In this document: piece after piece, positions 46,281 to 55,457 of the stretch
How positions within the stretch are numbered: the stretch's first letter is position 1
How the letters are laid out: each line of letters starts with the position of its first letter
Origin: an uncultured Marinomonas sp.
Lineage (GTDB): Bacteria; Pseudomonadota; Gammaproteobacteria; Pseudomonadales; Marinomonadaceae
NCBI GenBank assembly: GCA_938009755.1
Contig: CALLIL010000009.1
Span: forward strand, 62,001 to 126,000
Direction of reading: 5' to 3'
DNA length: 64,000 bases
Notes under the pieces: generated by a model
The model's input: the letters and a program-made list of their open reading frames with translations, nothing else
Database searches by the model: none
What the model was told of the DNA's origin: nothing
Position numbers and translations under genes: made by a program

Positions 46281-46320
46281 AGCTTTATTCTCTTCATTCT
46301 TTGTTTAGGGTAAGCCACGC

Positions 46321-47544
46321 TTAACGTACTGATTGAGTGTGCTTATAAATAAATTCGACGAGCTGGTTACCTAGCTCGCTTTTTGCGGCTTTTTCTGGCG
46401 ACCATGTTTGCTCTTTGGTAATGACAGTGACTTGGTTTTCATCTTGATTGAAGCCAATATCCGAACGAGAAACATCGTTGGCAACAATGATGTCTAAGCC
46501 TTTCCGTTCCAGTTTTCCTTGCGCGTATTCGATCACATTTTGTGTTTCAGCGGCAAACCCAACCATGGTTTTCGCATGCTTATTTTCCGACAGTGTGGCA
46601 ATGATGTCTGGGTTTTTCACCAAGACGAGCTGCATTTCATCTGTATCGGATTGCTTCTTCATCTTTTGGTCTGTGGCGGTTTTCATTTTAAAGTCTGCCA
46701 CGGCGGCGGCACCAATGAATACATCGGCTGGCGTAGCCATGCTTTGTTCACAGGCGGCTAACATCTCGTCTGCGCTTTTCACTGAAAGCAAATTGACGCC
46801 TTGCGGTGGAACGCATTGCACTGGGCCGCTCACTAGCGTGACTTTCGCGCCACGAGCCAATGCGGCGGTTGCTAAGGCGTAACCCATTTTTCCGGAACTG
46901 TGATTGCTGATGTAACGGACAGGGTCGATGGCTTCCATGGTTGGGCCAGCGGTAATGACCCAATGTTGCCCTGCTAAGTCTTGTTTAATCGACGTGTTAT
47001 TAAAGTGCTGAGATATGGCGTTAAAGATATCGCTTGGTTCGCTCATGCGACCTGGGCCAATATCGCCACAAGCTTGCGCGCCATCGGCAGGGCCAACACT
47101 TAGCACACCGCGTTTTGTTAATAGGGCATAATTATCTTGCGTTGCAGGATGTCGCCACATAGCTTGATTCATGGCTGGTGCCAACAGCACAGGTGATTCA
47201 GTGGCAATACAAAGCGTTGATAGTAAATCGTTTGCCATGCCTTGGCTGTAGCGTGCCATGAAGTCCGCAGAGGCCGGTGCGATTACAATCAAATCGGCCC
47301 ATTTCGCCAGCTCAATGTGTCCCATACCTGCTTCGGCGTTTGGGTCTAATAAAGTACTGCGCACTGGATGGCCAGAAATCGCCTGTAATGTCATTTCTGT
47401 CACAAAGGCTTTTGCGCCTTCTGTTAATACCACCTGAACATCCGCTCCAGCTTTGGTTAATAGTCGTATCAACTCAATGCTTTTGTAGGCGGCAATACCG
47501 CCGGTGATGCCTAATAGAATGCGTTTTTGCGATAGATCTGACAT
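46321..47544 (-). CDS. coaBC: Bifunctional phosphopantothenoylcysteine decarboxylase/synthetase
   Basis: Two steps of CoA synthesis in a 407-aa protein. The N-terminal flavin decarboxylase (CoaC) has GITGGIAAYKSIELIRLL, the APAMN motif in LLAPAMNQAMWRHP and the active Cys in DGAQACGDIGPGRM. The C-terminal synthetase (CoaB, from ~190) has ITAGPTMEAIDPVRYISNHS and VKNPDIIA. Divergent from radC as in most gammaproteobacteria. Confidence 0.97.
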   Translation of the reverse strand: MSDLSQKRILLGITGGIAAYKSIELIRLLTKAGADVQVVLTEGAKAFVTEMTLQAISGHPVRSTLLDPNAEAGMGHIELAKWADLIVIAPASADFMARYSQGMANDLLSTLCIATESPVLLAPAMNQAMWRHPATQDNYALLTKRGVLSVGPADGAQACGDIGPGRMSEPSDIFNAISQHFNNTSIKQDLAGQHWVITAGPTMEAIDPVRYISNHSSGKMGYALATAALARGAKVTLVSGPVQCVPPQGVNLLSVKSADEMLAACEQSMATPADVFIGAAAVADFKMKTATDQKMKKQSDTDEMQLVLVKNPDIIATLSENKHAKTMVGFAAETQNVIEYAQGKLERKGLDIIVANDVSRSDIGFNQDENQVTVITKEQTWSPEKAAKSELGNQLVEFIYKHTQSVR

Positions 47545-47677
47545 AAAAAACTTCTCAATTCTTTCTGTGATAGATAAAGTAAACTCTCAACGAAAACAAA
47601 TAAAGACAGGATGCCTTTTGTTTCGTTGGTGGTTTATTGAAATTAAAGCAAGATTATCATGGATCAAGGAGTAGATC

Positions 47678-48352
47678 ATGAGTATTAAACACTGGCCAGA
47701 ACAGGAAAGACCACGCGAAAAACTGATTCACCAAGGCGCGAGCGCGTTAACGGATGCAGAATTACTGGCGATTTTTCTTCGTACGGGAACGCAAGGTATT
47801 AGTGCCGTCGAACTTGCTAGACAAGTATTGACTCAATTTGGTGGATTACGTTCCCTTTTATCTGCAAGTCGAGAAGAGTTCTGCAAAGGCTTTGGGTTGG
47901 GAGACGCAAAATACACCCAGTTACAAGCGGTGCTTGAAATGTCTAAACGACATTTGAAAGAGCAGTTGGTGCGTGAAACCGTCTTTACCGATGCAGAACA
48001 TGTAAGAAGTTACCTTTCTTCCCAGTTACGACACTCTCAACGAGAAGTCTTTGCCGTTTTATTTTTGGATACGCAACATCGGCTCATCCGATACCAAGAA
48101 CTTTTTTTTGGCACCATTGACGCTGCAGCCGTTTATCCAAGGGAAGTCGTTAAGGCTGCATTGCAGAACAACGCAGCGGCGGTCATTCTTGCCCACAATC
48201 ACCCAAGTGGTGTCGCCGAACCCAGTCACGCAGACATTTCTATTACGGCGAAAATCAAAGACGCTTTGATGCTTATTGATGTGAGGTTACTTGATCACTT
48301 TATCGTGGGAGACGCGAACCCTGTGTCATTGGCAGAAAGAGGTTTGGTTTGA
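47678..48352 (+). CDS. radC: RadC family JAB1/MPN-domain protein
   Basis: A 224-aa protein with an N-terminal helix-hairpin-helix part and a C-terminal MPN(+) domain: the metalloprotease-like motif is [18 protein letters not shown], preceded by [18 protein letters not shown]. The start ATG 47678 follows AAGGAG. The original link to recombinational repair is disputed; real function unknown. Nearby coaBC, dut and rpmBG keep the conserved order. Confidence 0.95.
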   Translation: MSIKHWPEQERPREKLIHQGASALTDAELLAIFLRTGTQGISAVELARQVLTQFGGLRSLLSASREEFCKGFGLGDAKYTQLQAVLEMSKRHLKEQLVRETVFTDAEHVRSYLSSQLRHSQREVFAVLFLDTQHRLIRYQELFFGTIDAAAVYPREVVKAALQNNAAAVILAHNHPSGVAEPSHADISITAKIKDALMLIDVRLLDHFIVGDANPVSLAERGLV

Positions 48353-48360
48353 AGATGTTG

Positions 48361-48831
48361 CTACAGTGGGATGTCTAAACCGACTTTTACGTTATTTATA
48401 ACTATGTTGGAGTGGAGTTTCAAAATTGTCTCATCATCCATTAATAGAGTTTGCGTGATGAGTTCATACTCTTGCATGCTTGAAGCGGCAATCATTGAAA
48501 TAAAATCATTCTTGCCTGCGACGTAATAACACCGTTGTACGCTAGGGTGGTTTTGCATTTTTAGTTTGAAATTGTTGACGACGGAAGAGCCGCCTCGAAC
48601 GAGAACGACTTCTACGAGAATTAACACGTGACTGCCTATTTTTGAAGGGGATGATATCGCTACCTCTTTTTCAATGGCTTTAGAGTCTCTTAGGTGCTTC
48701 AATCTTCGTTGAACAGCAGTGGAAGATAAGCCGATTTCTTGTCCAATGCTTTCCGTTGTCCTGCGAGAATTTGACTGCATGATTTTTAAAATGTGATGAT
48801 CAAAATTATCTAGCGCGAAGGGATTTCCCAT
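48361..48831 (-). CDS. Lrp/AsnC-family transcription regulator
   Basis: A 156-aa regulator (167 with the upstream ATG at 48859-48861). The HTH is RRTTESIGQEIGLSSTAVQRRL after LDNFDHHILKIMQ; the C-terminal RAM ligand domain includes VQRCYYVAGKNDFISMIAAS. ATG 48829-48831 is preferred because the homologous part begins there; neither start has a strong ribosome-binding site. Divergent from an EamA permease, a common regulator-exporter pair for amino acids. Confidence 0.9.
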   Translation of the reverse strand: MGNPFALDNFDHHILKIMQSNSRRTTESIGQEIGLSSTAVQRRLKHLRDSKAIEKEVAISSPSKIGSHVLILVEVVLVRGGSSVVNNFKLKMQNHPSVQRCYYVAGKNDFISMIAASSMQEYELITQTLLMDDETILKLHSNIVINNVKVGLDIPL

Positions 48832-48940
48832 AAAATGAATAAATACGTAGTAATTCTGCATTTTACTGTGTGTTTTTATGTGTTTGGTTTTTATTCTGCA
48901 CGTAAACTATTTGAAACCCAATATTAAGTAGGAGCGTTGG

Positions 48941-49852
48941 ATGCCTTTTAAGAACAAAGACATATTACTGGGTGTAGGAATGGGGTTGATTGCGTCATTA
49001 ATTTGGGGGAGTTGGCCTGTTCTGTCTAAGTTTGGGCAAATTCAAAATGTCACGTCTTTGGAACTCACGATATTACGTTTTGGCGTGTCAGGAATTATTT
49101 TATTGCCTGTATTGTTTTTCCACTCAGTTTCGTTGCGATTATTGTGTACTAAAGGCGTTGTTTTGGCGATTGGTGCTGGCGCGCCATATATCTTGTTGGC
49201 GATGAAAGGCATAACTTTATCTTCCAGTGCGCACTTTGGCATTGTTGCACCTAGTTGTATGCTGGTTTTCTCCACCTTAGGCAGCATGTATTTATTGTCG
49301 GAAAAGTTGTCTAAGCAGCGAATACTTGGCGTTCTTATCATTGTATTGGGTATTTTATTTGTTGGATTAAGCAGCTTTCACCGGATGAGTGTTGATGTTT
49401 TTATTGGTGATCTGATGTTTGTTGGTTGTGGCGCTTTATGGGCAAGTTTCACATTGTTGAGTAAATATTGGCAATTAAAAGCTTGGGTGGCAACGGCAAT
49501 GGTATCCGTGGTGTCTGGTGTTGTGTGTTTGTCTTTGTATTTACTTCACCAAGACACAACCTTCATTAGTTTGCCTATTACGACGGTATTAATGCACGGC
49601 ACGTTCCAAGGTGTGTTTGCAGCTATTGTTGCATTATACAGTTACTCAAAAAGTGTGACGCTTTTGGGGGCAGCGAAGGGTGCTGTCTTTGCTGCTCTGG
49701 TGCCGCCGTTTGCTCTGTGTCTAGGTGTGTTGATTCTTAATGAGACAGTGACTTGGGTTGAAATCATTGGTATTACTTGTGTTGTGGTGGGAATGTTGTT
49801 CGCTTTAGGCTTGGTTTCGTTCTCACAGAAAAAGGAATACGTGTCTAATTGA
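48941..49852 (+). CDS. EamA/DMT-family permease
   Basis: A 303-aa protein with about ten helices and two EamA repeats (LGVGMGLIASLIWGSWPVLS; FIGDLMFVGCGALWASFTLL). It differs clearly from the EamA protein at 6358. Transcribed away from the Lrp-type regulator, so export of an amino acid or related metabolite is plausible. Inserted, with the regulator, between radC and rpmB, which are usually adjacent, so this pair interrupts an otherwise conserved block. Confidence 0.88.
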   Translation: MPFKNKDILLGVGMGLIASLIWGSWPVLSKFGQIQNVTSLELTILRFGVSGIILLPVLFFHSVSLRLLCTKGVVLAIGAGAPYILLAMKGITLSSSAHFGIVAPSCMLVFSTLGSMYLLSEKLSKQRILGVLIIVLGILFVGLSSFHRMSVDVFIGDLMFVGCGALWASFTLLSKYWQLKAWVATAMVSVVSGVVCLSLYLLHQDTTFISLPITTVLMHGTFQGVFAAIVALYSYSKSVTLLGAAKGAVFAALVPPFALCLGVLILNETVTWVEIIGITCVVVGMLFALGLVSFSQKKEYVSN

Positions 49853-49872
49853 TCATTTTTTTAACAAAAAGT

Positions 49873-49980
49873 TTGCTCGATAGGCTGTGTTATGGGAAAA
49901 TGCGCGCCGCTATACCCTTGGTATGGGATTTTTTTGATTCATAAGGAATCATGCTCCGCCTGAGGAAGTGTTTTACTTCC
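49873..49980 (+). promoter_or_regulatory. rpmBG promoter and leader hairpins
   Basis: Candidate promoter TTGCTC (49873-49878) with GAAAAT (49896-49901), 17 bases apart and followed by GC-rich GCGCGCCGC. The leader then has two 6-base stems with 5-base loops: TGATTC/GAATCA (49935-49951) and GGAAGT/ACTTCC (49964-49980), ahead of rpmB. The second ends 33 bases before the start codon. Such structures may mediate autogenous control by a ribosomal protein. Confidence 0.4.
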
Positions 49981-50013
49981 AATAATTCTGGATAGCACAA
50001 AAGGTATTTAATT

Positions 50014-50250
50014 ATGTCTCGCGTATGTCAAGTTACAGGGAAACGACCTGTTACAGGTAATAACGTTTCTCACTCAAAGCGTCGTACTAAGCGTCGTTTT
50101 CTTCCTAACCTTCACTGGCACCGTTTTTGGGTTGACAGCGAAAACCGTTACGTTCGTATCCGTGTATCTTCTAAAGGTATGCGTATTATCGATAAAAAAG
50201 GCATTGATGCAGTTCTTGCTGACATGCGTGCTAACGGCGAAAAAGTATAA
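50014..50250 (+). CDS. rpmB: Large ribosomal subunit protein bL28
   Basis: A 78-aa ribosomal protein. Typical start [20 protein letters not shown] and the basic [13 protein letters not shown] segment, with [19 protein letters not shown]. The single Cys (no C-x-x-C pair further on) indicates the zinc-free form. Followed by rpmG after 11 bases. Confidence 0.98.
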   Translation: MSRVCQVTGKRPVTGNNVSHSKRRTKRRFLPNLHWHRFWVDSENRYVRIRVSSKGMRIIDKKGIDAVLADMRANGEKV

Positions 50251-50261
50251 GGATCTGAATC

Positions 50262-50432
50262 ATGGCTTCTAAAGGCGCTCGCGATTTAATTCGCATGGTA
50301 TCTTCTGCTGGTACTGGTCACTTTTACACAACTGACAAGAACAAGCGAAATACTCCGGACAAACTTGAAATGAGAAAGTTTGATCCAGTTGTACGTAAAC
50401 ACGTTATGTACAAAGAAGCGAAAATCAAATAA
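50262..50432 (+). CDS. rpmG: Large ribosomal subunit protein bL33
   Basis: A 56-aa ribosomal protein encoded from ATG 50262 to TAA 50430-50432, after AAGGATCTGAATC. The sequence starts [20 protein letters not shown], continues [20 protein letters not shown] and ends [11 protein letters not shown], matching bL33. It has no cysteines, so it is the zinc-independent type. Co-transcribed with rpmB and ended by a strong terminator. Confidence 0.97.
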   Translation: MASKGARDLIRMVSSAGTGHFYTTDKNKRNTPDKLEMRKFDPVVRKHVMYKEAKIK

Positions 50433-50453
50433 TTTTGATTTTCCTCCGAAGAA

Positions 50454-50478
50454 ACCGACTCCTAGAGTCGGTTTTTTT
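50454..50478 (+). terminator. Intrinsic terminator of rpmBG
   Basis: ACCGACTC (50454-50461) pairs perfectly with GAGTCGGT (50465-50472) around CTA, followed by a T-run to 50478. Confidence 0.95.
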
Positions 50479-50552
50479 GTATCTAGTAGAACCATTTAAT
50501 ATTGTGTTGCCAGTAACCGTCTGTATTCATCTCATGATAGTCGAGGTCGCTT

Positions 50553-51371
50553 ATGCCTGAATTACCAGAAGTAGAAACGACACTGCGTGGTATTGAGCCG
50601 CATCTGGTGGGTCGAGCCTTGTCTCAAATCGACATTCGTCAACCTAAACTCAGATGGTTGATTACACCAGAGTTGGCGCCTGATATGACAGGACAAGTGA
50701 TTACGCATCTCTCAAGACGAGGGAAATACATCGGTGTGCACACAGCCAACGGAACCTTGATTGTTCATCTTGGTATGTCGGGCAGCTTATATTTTGTGCC
50801 AGAAGAAACGCCGCCTTTGTTTCATGATCATGTGGATTTTCGTTTTGCAGACAATCAACCTTGGTTGAGATACACGGACCCTCGACGTTTTGGTGCGATT
50901 CTTTGGACGAAAGACAATTGGCTTGATCATGAGTTGATTAAACACCTTGGCCCTGAGCCGCTATCAGATGATTTTAATGTTGAGCTGTTGTACTCCCGCG
51001 CGAAAGGTCGGAAAGTGCCGATTAAGACGTTTATTATGGACAGCAAAATTGTTGTTGGTGTTGGTAACATCTATGCCAACGAAGCGTTGTTCAAAGCAGG
51101 TATAAAACCCAGTCGAATGGCTGGCAATATTAGTAAAGCCCGTTTGGCTGTTTTGGTTGAATGCATCAAAATGGTGCTAGATGCTGCTATTAAACAGGGC
51201 GGCACCACGCTAAAAGATTTTGTTGGTGGTGATGGTAAGCCCGGTTACTTCAAACAAGAATTGTCTGTTTATGGTCGTGCAGGTAAGCCCTGTATAGCTT
51301 GTGGCAAGGTTTTAAAAGAAATTCGTCAAGCGCAACGCAGTACAGTGTATTGTACTTTTTGCCAAACTTGA
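50553..51371 (+). CDS. mutM: Formamidopyrimidine-DNA glycosylase
   Basis: Base-excision repair enzyme for 8-oxoguanine, 272 aa. The catalytic Pro-Glu follows Met in MPELPEVETTLRGIEPHL; the conserved Lys is in HLSRRGKYIG; the H2TH region has GVGNIYANEALFKAGI; and a C-terminal zinc finger is CIACGKVLKEIRQAQRS plus CTFC. It has its own short upstream region after the rpmBG terminator. Confidence 0.97.
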   Translation: MPELPEVETTLRGIEPHLVGRALSQIDIRQPKLRWLITPELAPDMTGQVITHLSRRGKYIGVHTANGTLIVHLGMSGSLYFVPEETPPLFHDHVDFRFADNQPWLRYTDPRRFGAILWTKDNWLDHELIKHLGPEPLSDDFNVELLYSRAKGRKVPIKTFIMDSKIVVGVGNIYANEALFKAGIKPSRMAGNISKARLAVLVECIKMVLDAAIKQGGTTLKDFVGGDGKPGYFKQELSVYGRAGKPCIACGKVLKEIRQAQRSTVYCTFCQT

Positions 51372-51589
51372 CCATTTGTTCAACTTAGGCACGAGAATTG
51401 CTTTTGCCGTTAAGTTAGTGATTTTGTCGCTAAGATGAATTTTTTAATGACCTTTGTGTTTTATGTGTAAGAATATCGAGTAAAATAAGCAATATTATAT
51501 TGCGGTATGTCGTTAATCGGTTTATTTTTGACCAGTTGGGCAGAATTGATCGTAAATATATAATTAATAATTTAGGAAGAGGAACGAAA

Positions 51590-52579
51590 ATGAAAGGTGT
51601 ATTTATTGCGTCTCTGACAGCATTGGCTATTTCTTCAACAATGGCTCAAGCTGCGGATCCTGCGGTTGTTTATGACCAAGCAGGCAAATTTGATAAGTCT
51701 TTTAATGAAGGCGTTTACAACGGTGTAAAACAATACACTGCTGATAAAGGTGTTCAGGTTCGTGAATTTGAACCAAAAAATGAAGCGCAAGTAGAGCAAG
51801 GCTTACGTCGTCTTGCTAAACGTGGTTATTCACCAATCGTAACCGTTGGCTTCAACATGACTTCTGCTGTTGAAAAAGTAGCGAAAGACTTCCCAGAAGT
51901 TAAGTTCACTATCATTGACGGTGTGATCGATCTTCCAAACGTTCAATCTGTTGTCTTTAAAGAGCACGAAGGCTCTTTCATCGTAGGTGCGGTTGCGGCT
52001 ATGAAGTCTAAAACAGACGCTGTTGGCTTTGTTGGCGGCATGGACATTCCTCTTATTCGTCGATTTGCTTGTGGTTATGAGCAAGGCGCGAAATACGTTA
52101 CTTCTAATGCCACAGTTTTACAGAACATGACTGGTTCTACTGGTGCAGCATTTAATGACCCAACGAAAGGTTCTGAGTTAGCGAAAAGCCAATTTTCTAA
52201 AGGCGCTGACGTAGTCTTTGCAGCCGCTGGTGGTACTGGTATCGGTGTTTACCAAGCAGCAAAAGACGAAGGCAAATTTGCCATCGGTGTTGACTCAAAC
52301 CAAAACCACATTCAACCAGGCACAATGCTAACGTCTATGGTTAAACGTGTAGATTTGGCTGCATACAACACATACAGCGATGCGGCTGCCGGCACTTGGA
52401 AGCCAGGTGTTGTTGTTCTAGGTCTAGCGGAAGGTGGCGTTGATTGGGCGATTGATGATAACAACGCAAGTCTAATCACAGCGGACATGAAATCTAAAGT
52501 CCAAGACATTCGCGCTAAAATCATCAGCGGTGATATTACCGTGCATGATTACATGTCAGACAACACATGTAATTACTAA
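51590..52579 (+). CDS. BMP-family ABC transporter solute-binding protein (nucleoside type)
   Basis: A 329-aa receptor from ATG 51590 (MKGVFIASLTALAISSTMAQAADP), with a strong AGGAAGAGGAA upstream; the longer frame to 51500 is rejected. Signal peptide cleavage is predicted after AQA; there is no lipobox, so it is periplasmic rather than a lipoprotein as in Gram-positives. BMP motifs: YDQAGKFDKSFNEGVYNGVK, VKFTIIDGVID, KEHEGSFIVGAVAAMKSK, FAAAGGTGIGVYQAAKDEG and AIGVDSNQNHI. The transporter genes and cytidine deaminase follow, so nucleosides are the likely ligands. Confidence 0.92.
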   Translation: MKGVFIASLTALAISSTMAQAADPAVVYDQAGKFDKSFNEGVYNGVKQYTADKGVQVREFEPKNEAQVEQGLRRLAKRGYSPIVTVGFNMTSAVEKVAKDFPEVKFTIIDGVIDLPNVQSVVFKEHEGSFIVGAVAAMKSKTDAVGFVGGMDIPLIRRFACGYEQGAKYVTSNATVLQNMTGSTGAAFNDPTKGSELAKSQFSKGADVVFAAAGGTGIGVYQAAKDEGKFAIGVDSNQNHIQPGTMLTSMVKRVDLAAYNTYSDAAAGTWKPGVVVLGLAEGGVDWAIDDNNASLITADMKSKVQDIRAKIISGDITVHDYMSDNTCNY

Positions 52580-52591
52580 TATGCATGTAAA

Positions 52592-52628
52592 AACAGCTGT
52601 CTACTATTAAGTAGGCAGCTGTTTTTTT
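52592..52628 (+). terminator. Intrinsic terminator after the BMP receptor gene
   Basis: AACAGCTGTCTACT pairs with AGTAGGCAGCTGTT (one mismatch) around a 4-base loop, then eight T. It separates the receptor from the permease genes, so these have either reduced read-through expression or their own promoter in 52630-52796. Confidence 0.92.
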
Positions 52629-52796
52629 TGCCCTTATGTTTTATTCAGATTTGCTAAAACGGATTATGTAACCTGAGTGAACAGCTATAATAAAAATGAA
52701 CATGTAATACAAAGCACTATGTGTTTTAGCCGGCGACATATCGACATACAGATATATTCAGGGCGTTCCATTTAAGCAGACGAATTACTTTTAGAT

Positions 52797-54353
52797 ATGA
52801 CAAATAAAACAACGCCATACGCAATTGAATTGCGCGATATCAGCAAACGTTTTGGTGCGGTACAAGCCAACAAAGACATTTGCTTACAAGTTCCTGCGGG
52901 CTCTATTCACGGTATTATCGGTGAAAATGGTGCAGGTAAATCGACTCTAATGAGCATCATTTATGGCTTTTACGAAGCGGATGCCGGTTTCATTGAAGTC
53001 GATGGACAGCGTGTTGGTATTCACAGTTCTCAAGATGCTATCAATGCTGGAATAGGCATGGTGCATCAGCACTTCATGTTAGTAGAAAACTTCACGGTAC
53101 TTGAAAATGTTATTTTGGGTGCCGAAGGTGGCGCACTATTGAAAGGTGGCATCGATGCGGCCCGTGTTGAACTGCAAAGACTTGCAGAAGAATACAGTTT
53201 AGATATCGATGTAGACGCGATCGTAGAAGAGCTTCCAGTCGGTCTACAGCAACGAGTCGAAATTTTGAAAGCCTTGTATCGCGGTGCTCGTATCTTAATC
53301 TTAGACGAACCGACTGGCGTACTCACACCTCAAGAAGCCGATCATCTTTTCCGTATTCTAAAAGCCTTAAAAGAACAGGGCGTTACGGTATTGCTTATTA
53401 CCCACAAACTCCGTGAAATCATGGCTTCCACAGACAATGTTTCTGTGATGCGCCAAGGTCAAATGGTGGCTCATCGTGAAACAGTAAATACCAATAAAGA
53501 AGAGCTTGCAGAGCTCATGGTTGGTAAAAAAGTTCGTTTAACAGTAAACAAAGACGACGCGACACCAAGTGATGTTTTGTTGTCTGCGAAAGCGCTATCC
53601 CAGTTTGATGAGCAAGGCGTAAAGCGTCTGAAAGATGTGAATCTAGAGCTACGCGCTGGTGAAATTGTCGGCATCGCTGGTGTGTCTGGTAACGGACAAA
53701 GTGAGTTGCTGAATGTGCTTTCAGGCATTGAATCAATGAGCGAAGGCGAGATCCACATTGCAGGCGAAGTCATTACGGCACAGAATCCGAAGAACGCCGC
53801 TCAAATGCGCGACCTGAAAATGGCACACGTGCCTGAGGATCGTCATAAAATGGGCTTGGTAACAGGTTTTGAAGCGTACGAAGCAGCAGTGTTGGGTTAT
53901 CACAATTCAGAAACCTACAACGGCAAAGTCATCATGCACCGTAAAGTGATGATAGATGAATGCAAAGAACGCATGGCCGCTTGGGACGTTCGTCCACCGA
54001 ATCCGCATTTAAAAACGGCCAACTTCTCTGGTGGTAACCAACAAAAAATCGTTATCGCCCGTGAAGTAGAGCAAAACCCAGACATATTATTAATTGGTCA
54101 GCCAACACGCGGTGTCGACATTGGCGCGATTGAAAATATACACGAACAAATTGTAAAACTCCGTGACGCAGGCAAAGCCATTTTGCTGGTGTCCGTTGAA
54201 TTGGATGAAATTATGGCGTTGAGTGATCGCATTATTGTGATGTTTGATGGTGCGGTTGTGGGCGAGCTTGATGCAAAAGACGCTGACGAACGTACGCTTG
54301 GTCTGATGATGGCAAATGCCTACAACGAAGAGCAAGAAGGAGAATCCGCATGA
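52797..54353 (+). CDS. Nucleoside ABC transporter, double ATP-binding protein
   Basis: A 518-aa protein with two ABC domains in the ribose/BMP style. Domain 1 has Walker A GENGAGKSTLMSIIYG, and Walker B ILILDEPTGVLTPQEA; its signature ELPVGLQQRVEIL is degenerate (no LSGGQ). Domain 2 has AGVSGNGQSELLNVLSGI as its P-loop, signature NFSGGNQQKIVIAREV and DILLIGQPTRGVDIGA, with Gln where the catalytic Asp-Glu is usual, a known trait of this group. Stop overlaps the next gene by four bases. Confidence 0.93.
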   Translation: MTNKTTPYAIELRDISKRFGAVQANKDICLQVPAGSIHGIIGENGAGKSTLMSIIYGFYEADAGFIEVDGQRVGIHSSQDAINAGIGMVHQHFMLVENFTVLENVILGAEGGALLKGGIDAARVELQRLAEEYSLDIDVDAIVEELPVGLQQRVEILKALYRGARILILDEPTGVLTPQEADHLFRILKALKEQGVTVLLITHKLREIMASTDNVSVMRQGQMVAHRETVNTNKEELAELMVGKKVRLTVNKDDATPSDVLLSAKALSQFDEQGVKRLKDVNLELRAGEIVGIAGVSGNGQSELLNVLSGIESMSEGEIHIAGEVITAQNPKNAAQMRDLKMAHVPEDRHKMGLVTGFEAYEAAVLGYHNSETYNGKVIMHRKVMIDECKERMAAWDVRPPNPHLKTANFSGGNQQKIVIAREVEQNPDILLIGQPTRGVDIGAIENIHEQIVKLRDAGKAILLVSVELDEIMALSDRIIVMFDGAVVGELDAKDADERTLGLMMANAYNEEQEGESA

Positions 54354-55447
54354 GTCAGGCAAAAGTCCCTGCATGGGTAAATATTGCGCTTATTCCTTTC
54401 TTAAATATCATGCTCGCGTTCATCGTATCGGGTTTGGTTATTTTGGCAATTGGTGAAAACCCACTAGAAGCCGCGGGTTACCTTATTTACGGTGCCTTTG
54501 GTTATGACGAAGGTGTCGGTTACACCTTATATTACGCAACCAATCTTATTTTTACTGGTTTGGCTGTTTCTGTCGCCTTTAAAGGCGGACTGTTTAACAT
54601 CGGTGGTGAAGGCCAAGCGTATATTGGTGGTTTGGGTGTGGGTTTGGTGTGTTTGGCGTTCGATCAAACGATGCCATTTTACATCATCGCGCCATTGGCG
54701 ATTATTGGTGCGGCGGCGTTTGGCGCTGGCTGGGCGTATATTCCAGCGTATCTACAAGCCCGTCGTGGTAGTCACATTGTTATCACAACCATTATGTTCA
54801 ACTTCATCGCGTCTTCTTTGATGGTTTACTTAATTGTTAACTGGTTAAAAGAAGACGGACGCATGGCAGCAAACAGCCGTACGTTTGAAGAAAGCGCTTG
54901 GATGCCGTATTTGCATGAAATGCTGTCACCGCTTGGCATCGACATCGGTACTTCGCCATTGAATTTTGCGTTTATTTTGGCGTTGATTTTCTGTGTTCTT
55001 GTGTGGGGATTGTTGTGGCACACGCGTTGGGGTTATCAGCTTCGCACGTTAGGCACGAGCCCATCTGCTGCACAATACGCGGGCATTGATACGGCAAAAG
55101 TAACGATTTGGGCAATGATGATTTCTGGTGGTTTAGCGGGTTTTGTTGGTATCAACGAAATCATGGGCGTAAACCACAGCTTATTATTGAATTTCACTGC
55201 TGGTTACGGCTTCGCAGGTATCGCTGTATCTTTGATGGGGCGTAATCATCCTATCGGCATTATTATGGCCGCGGTTTTATTTGGCGCCTTGTATCAAGGT
55301 GGTTCTGAGTTGGCGTTTGAAATTCCAACCATTACGCCTGAAATTGTTGTTGTTATTCAAGGTTTGGTTATTTTGTTCTCTGGTGCGCTTGAACACATGT
55401 TTAAAGATCGTATTGAAGGCTTTTTTATTCGCAGAGCGGTAGCGTAA
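54350..55447 (+). CDS. Nucleoside ABC transporter permease 1
   Basis: A 365-aa BPD_transp_2-type permease with about ten helices. Typical segments: NLIFTGLAVSVAFKGGLFNIGGEGQ, the block SHIVITTIMFNFIASSLMVYL and GVNHSLLLNFTAGYGFAGIAVSLMG. It pairs with the following permease to make the heterodimeric membrane part. Starts inside the ATPase stop codon (ATGA). Confidence 0.93.
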   Translation: MSQAKVPAWVNIALIPFLNIMLAFIVSGLVILAIGENPLEAAGYLIYGAFGYDEGVGYTLYYATNLIFTGLAVSVAFKGGLFNIGGEGQAYIGGLGVGLVCLAFDQTMPFYIIAPLAIIGAAAFGAGWAYIPAYLQARRGSHIVITTIMFNFIASSLMVYLIVNWLKEDGRMAANSRTFEESAWMPYLHEMLSPLGIDIGTSPLNFAFILALIFCVLVWGLLWHTRWGYQLRTLGTSPSAAQYAGIDTAKVTIWAMMISGGLAGFVGINEIMGVNHSLLLNFTAGYGFAGIAVSLMGRNHPIGIIMAAVLFGALYQGGSELAFEIPTITPEIVVVIQGLVILFSGALEHMFKDRIEGFFIRRAVA

Positions 55448-55457
55448 GGGGAAAATT

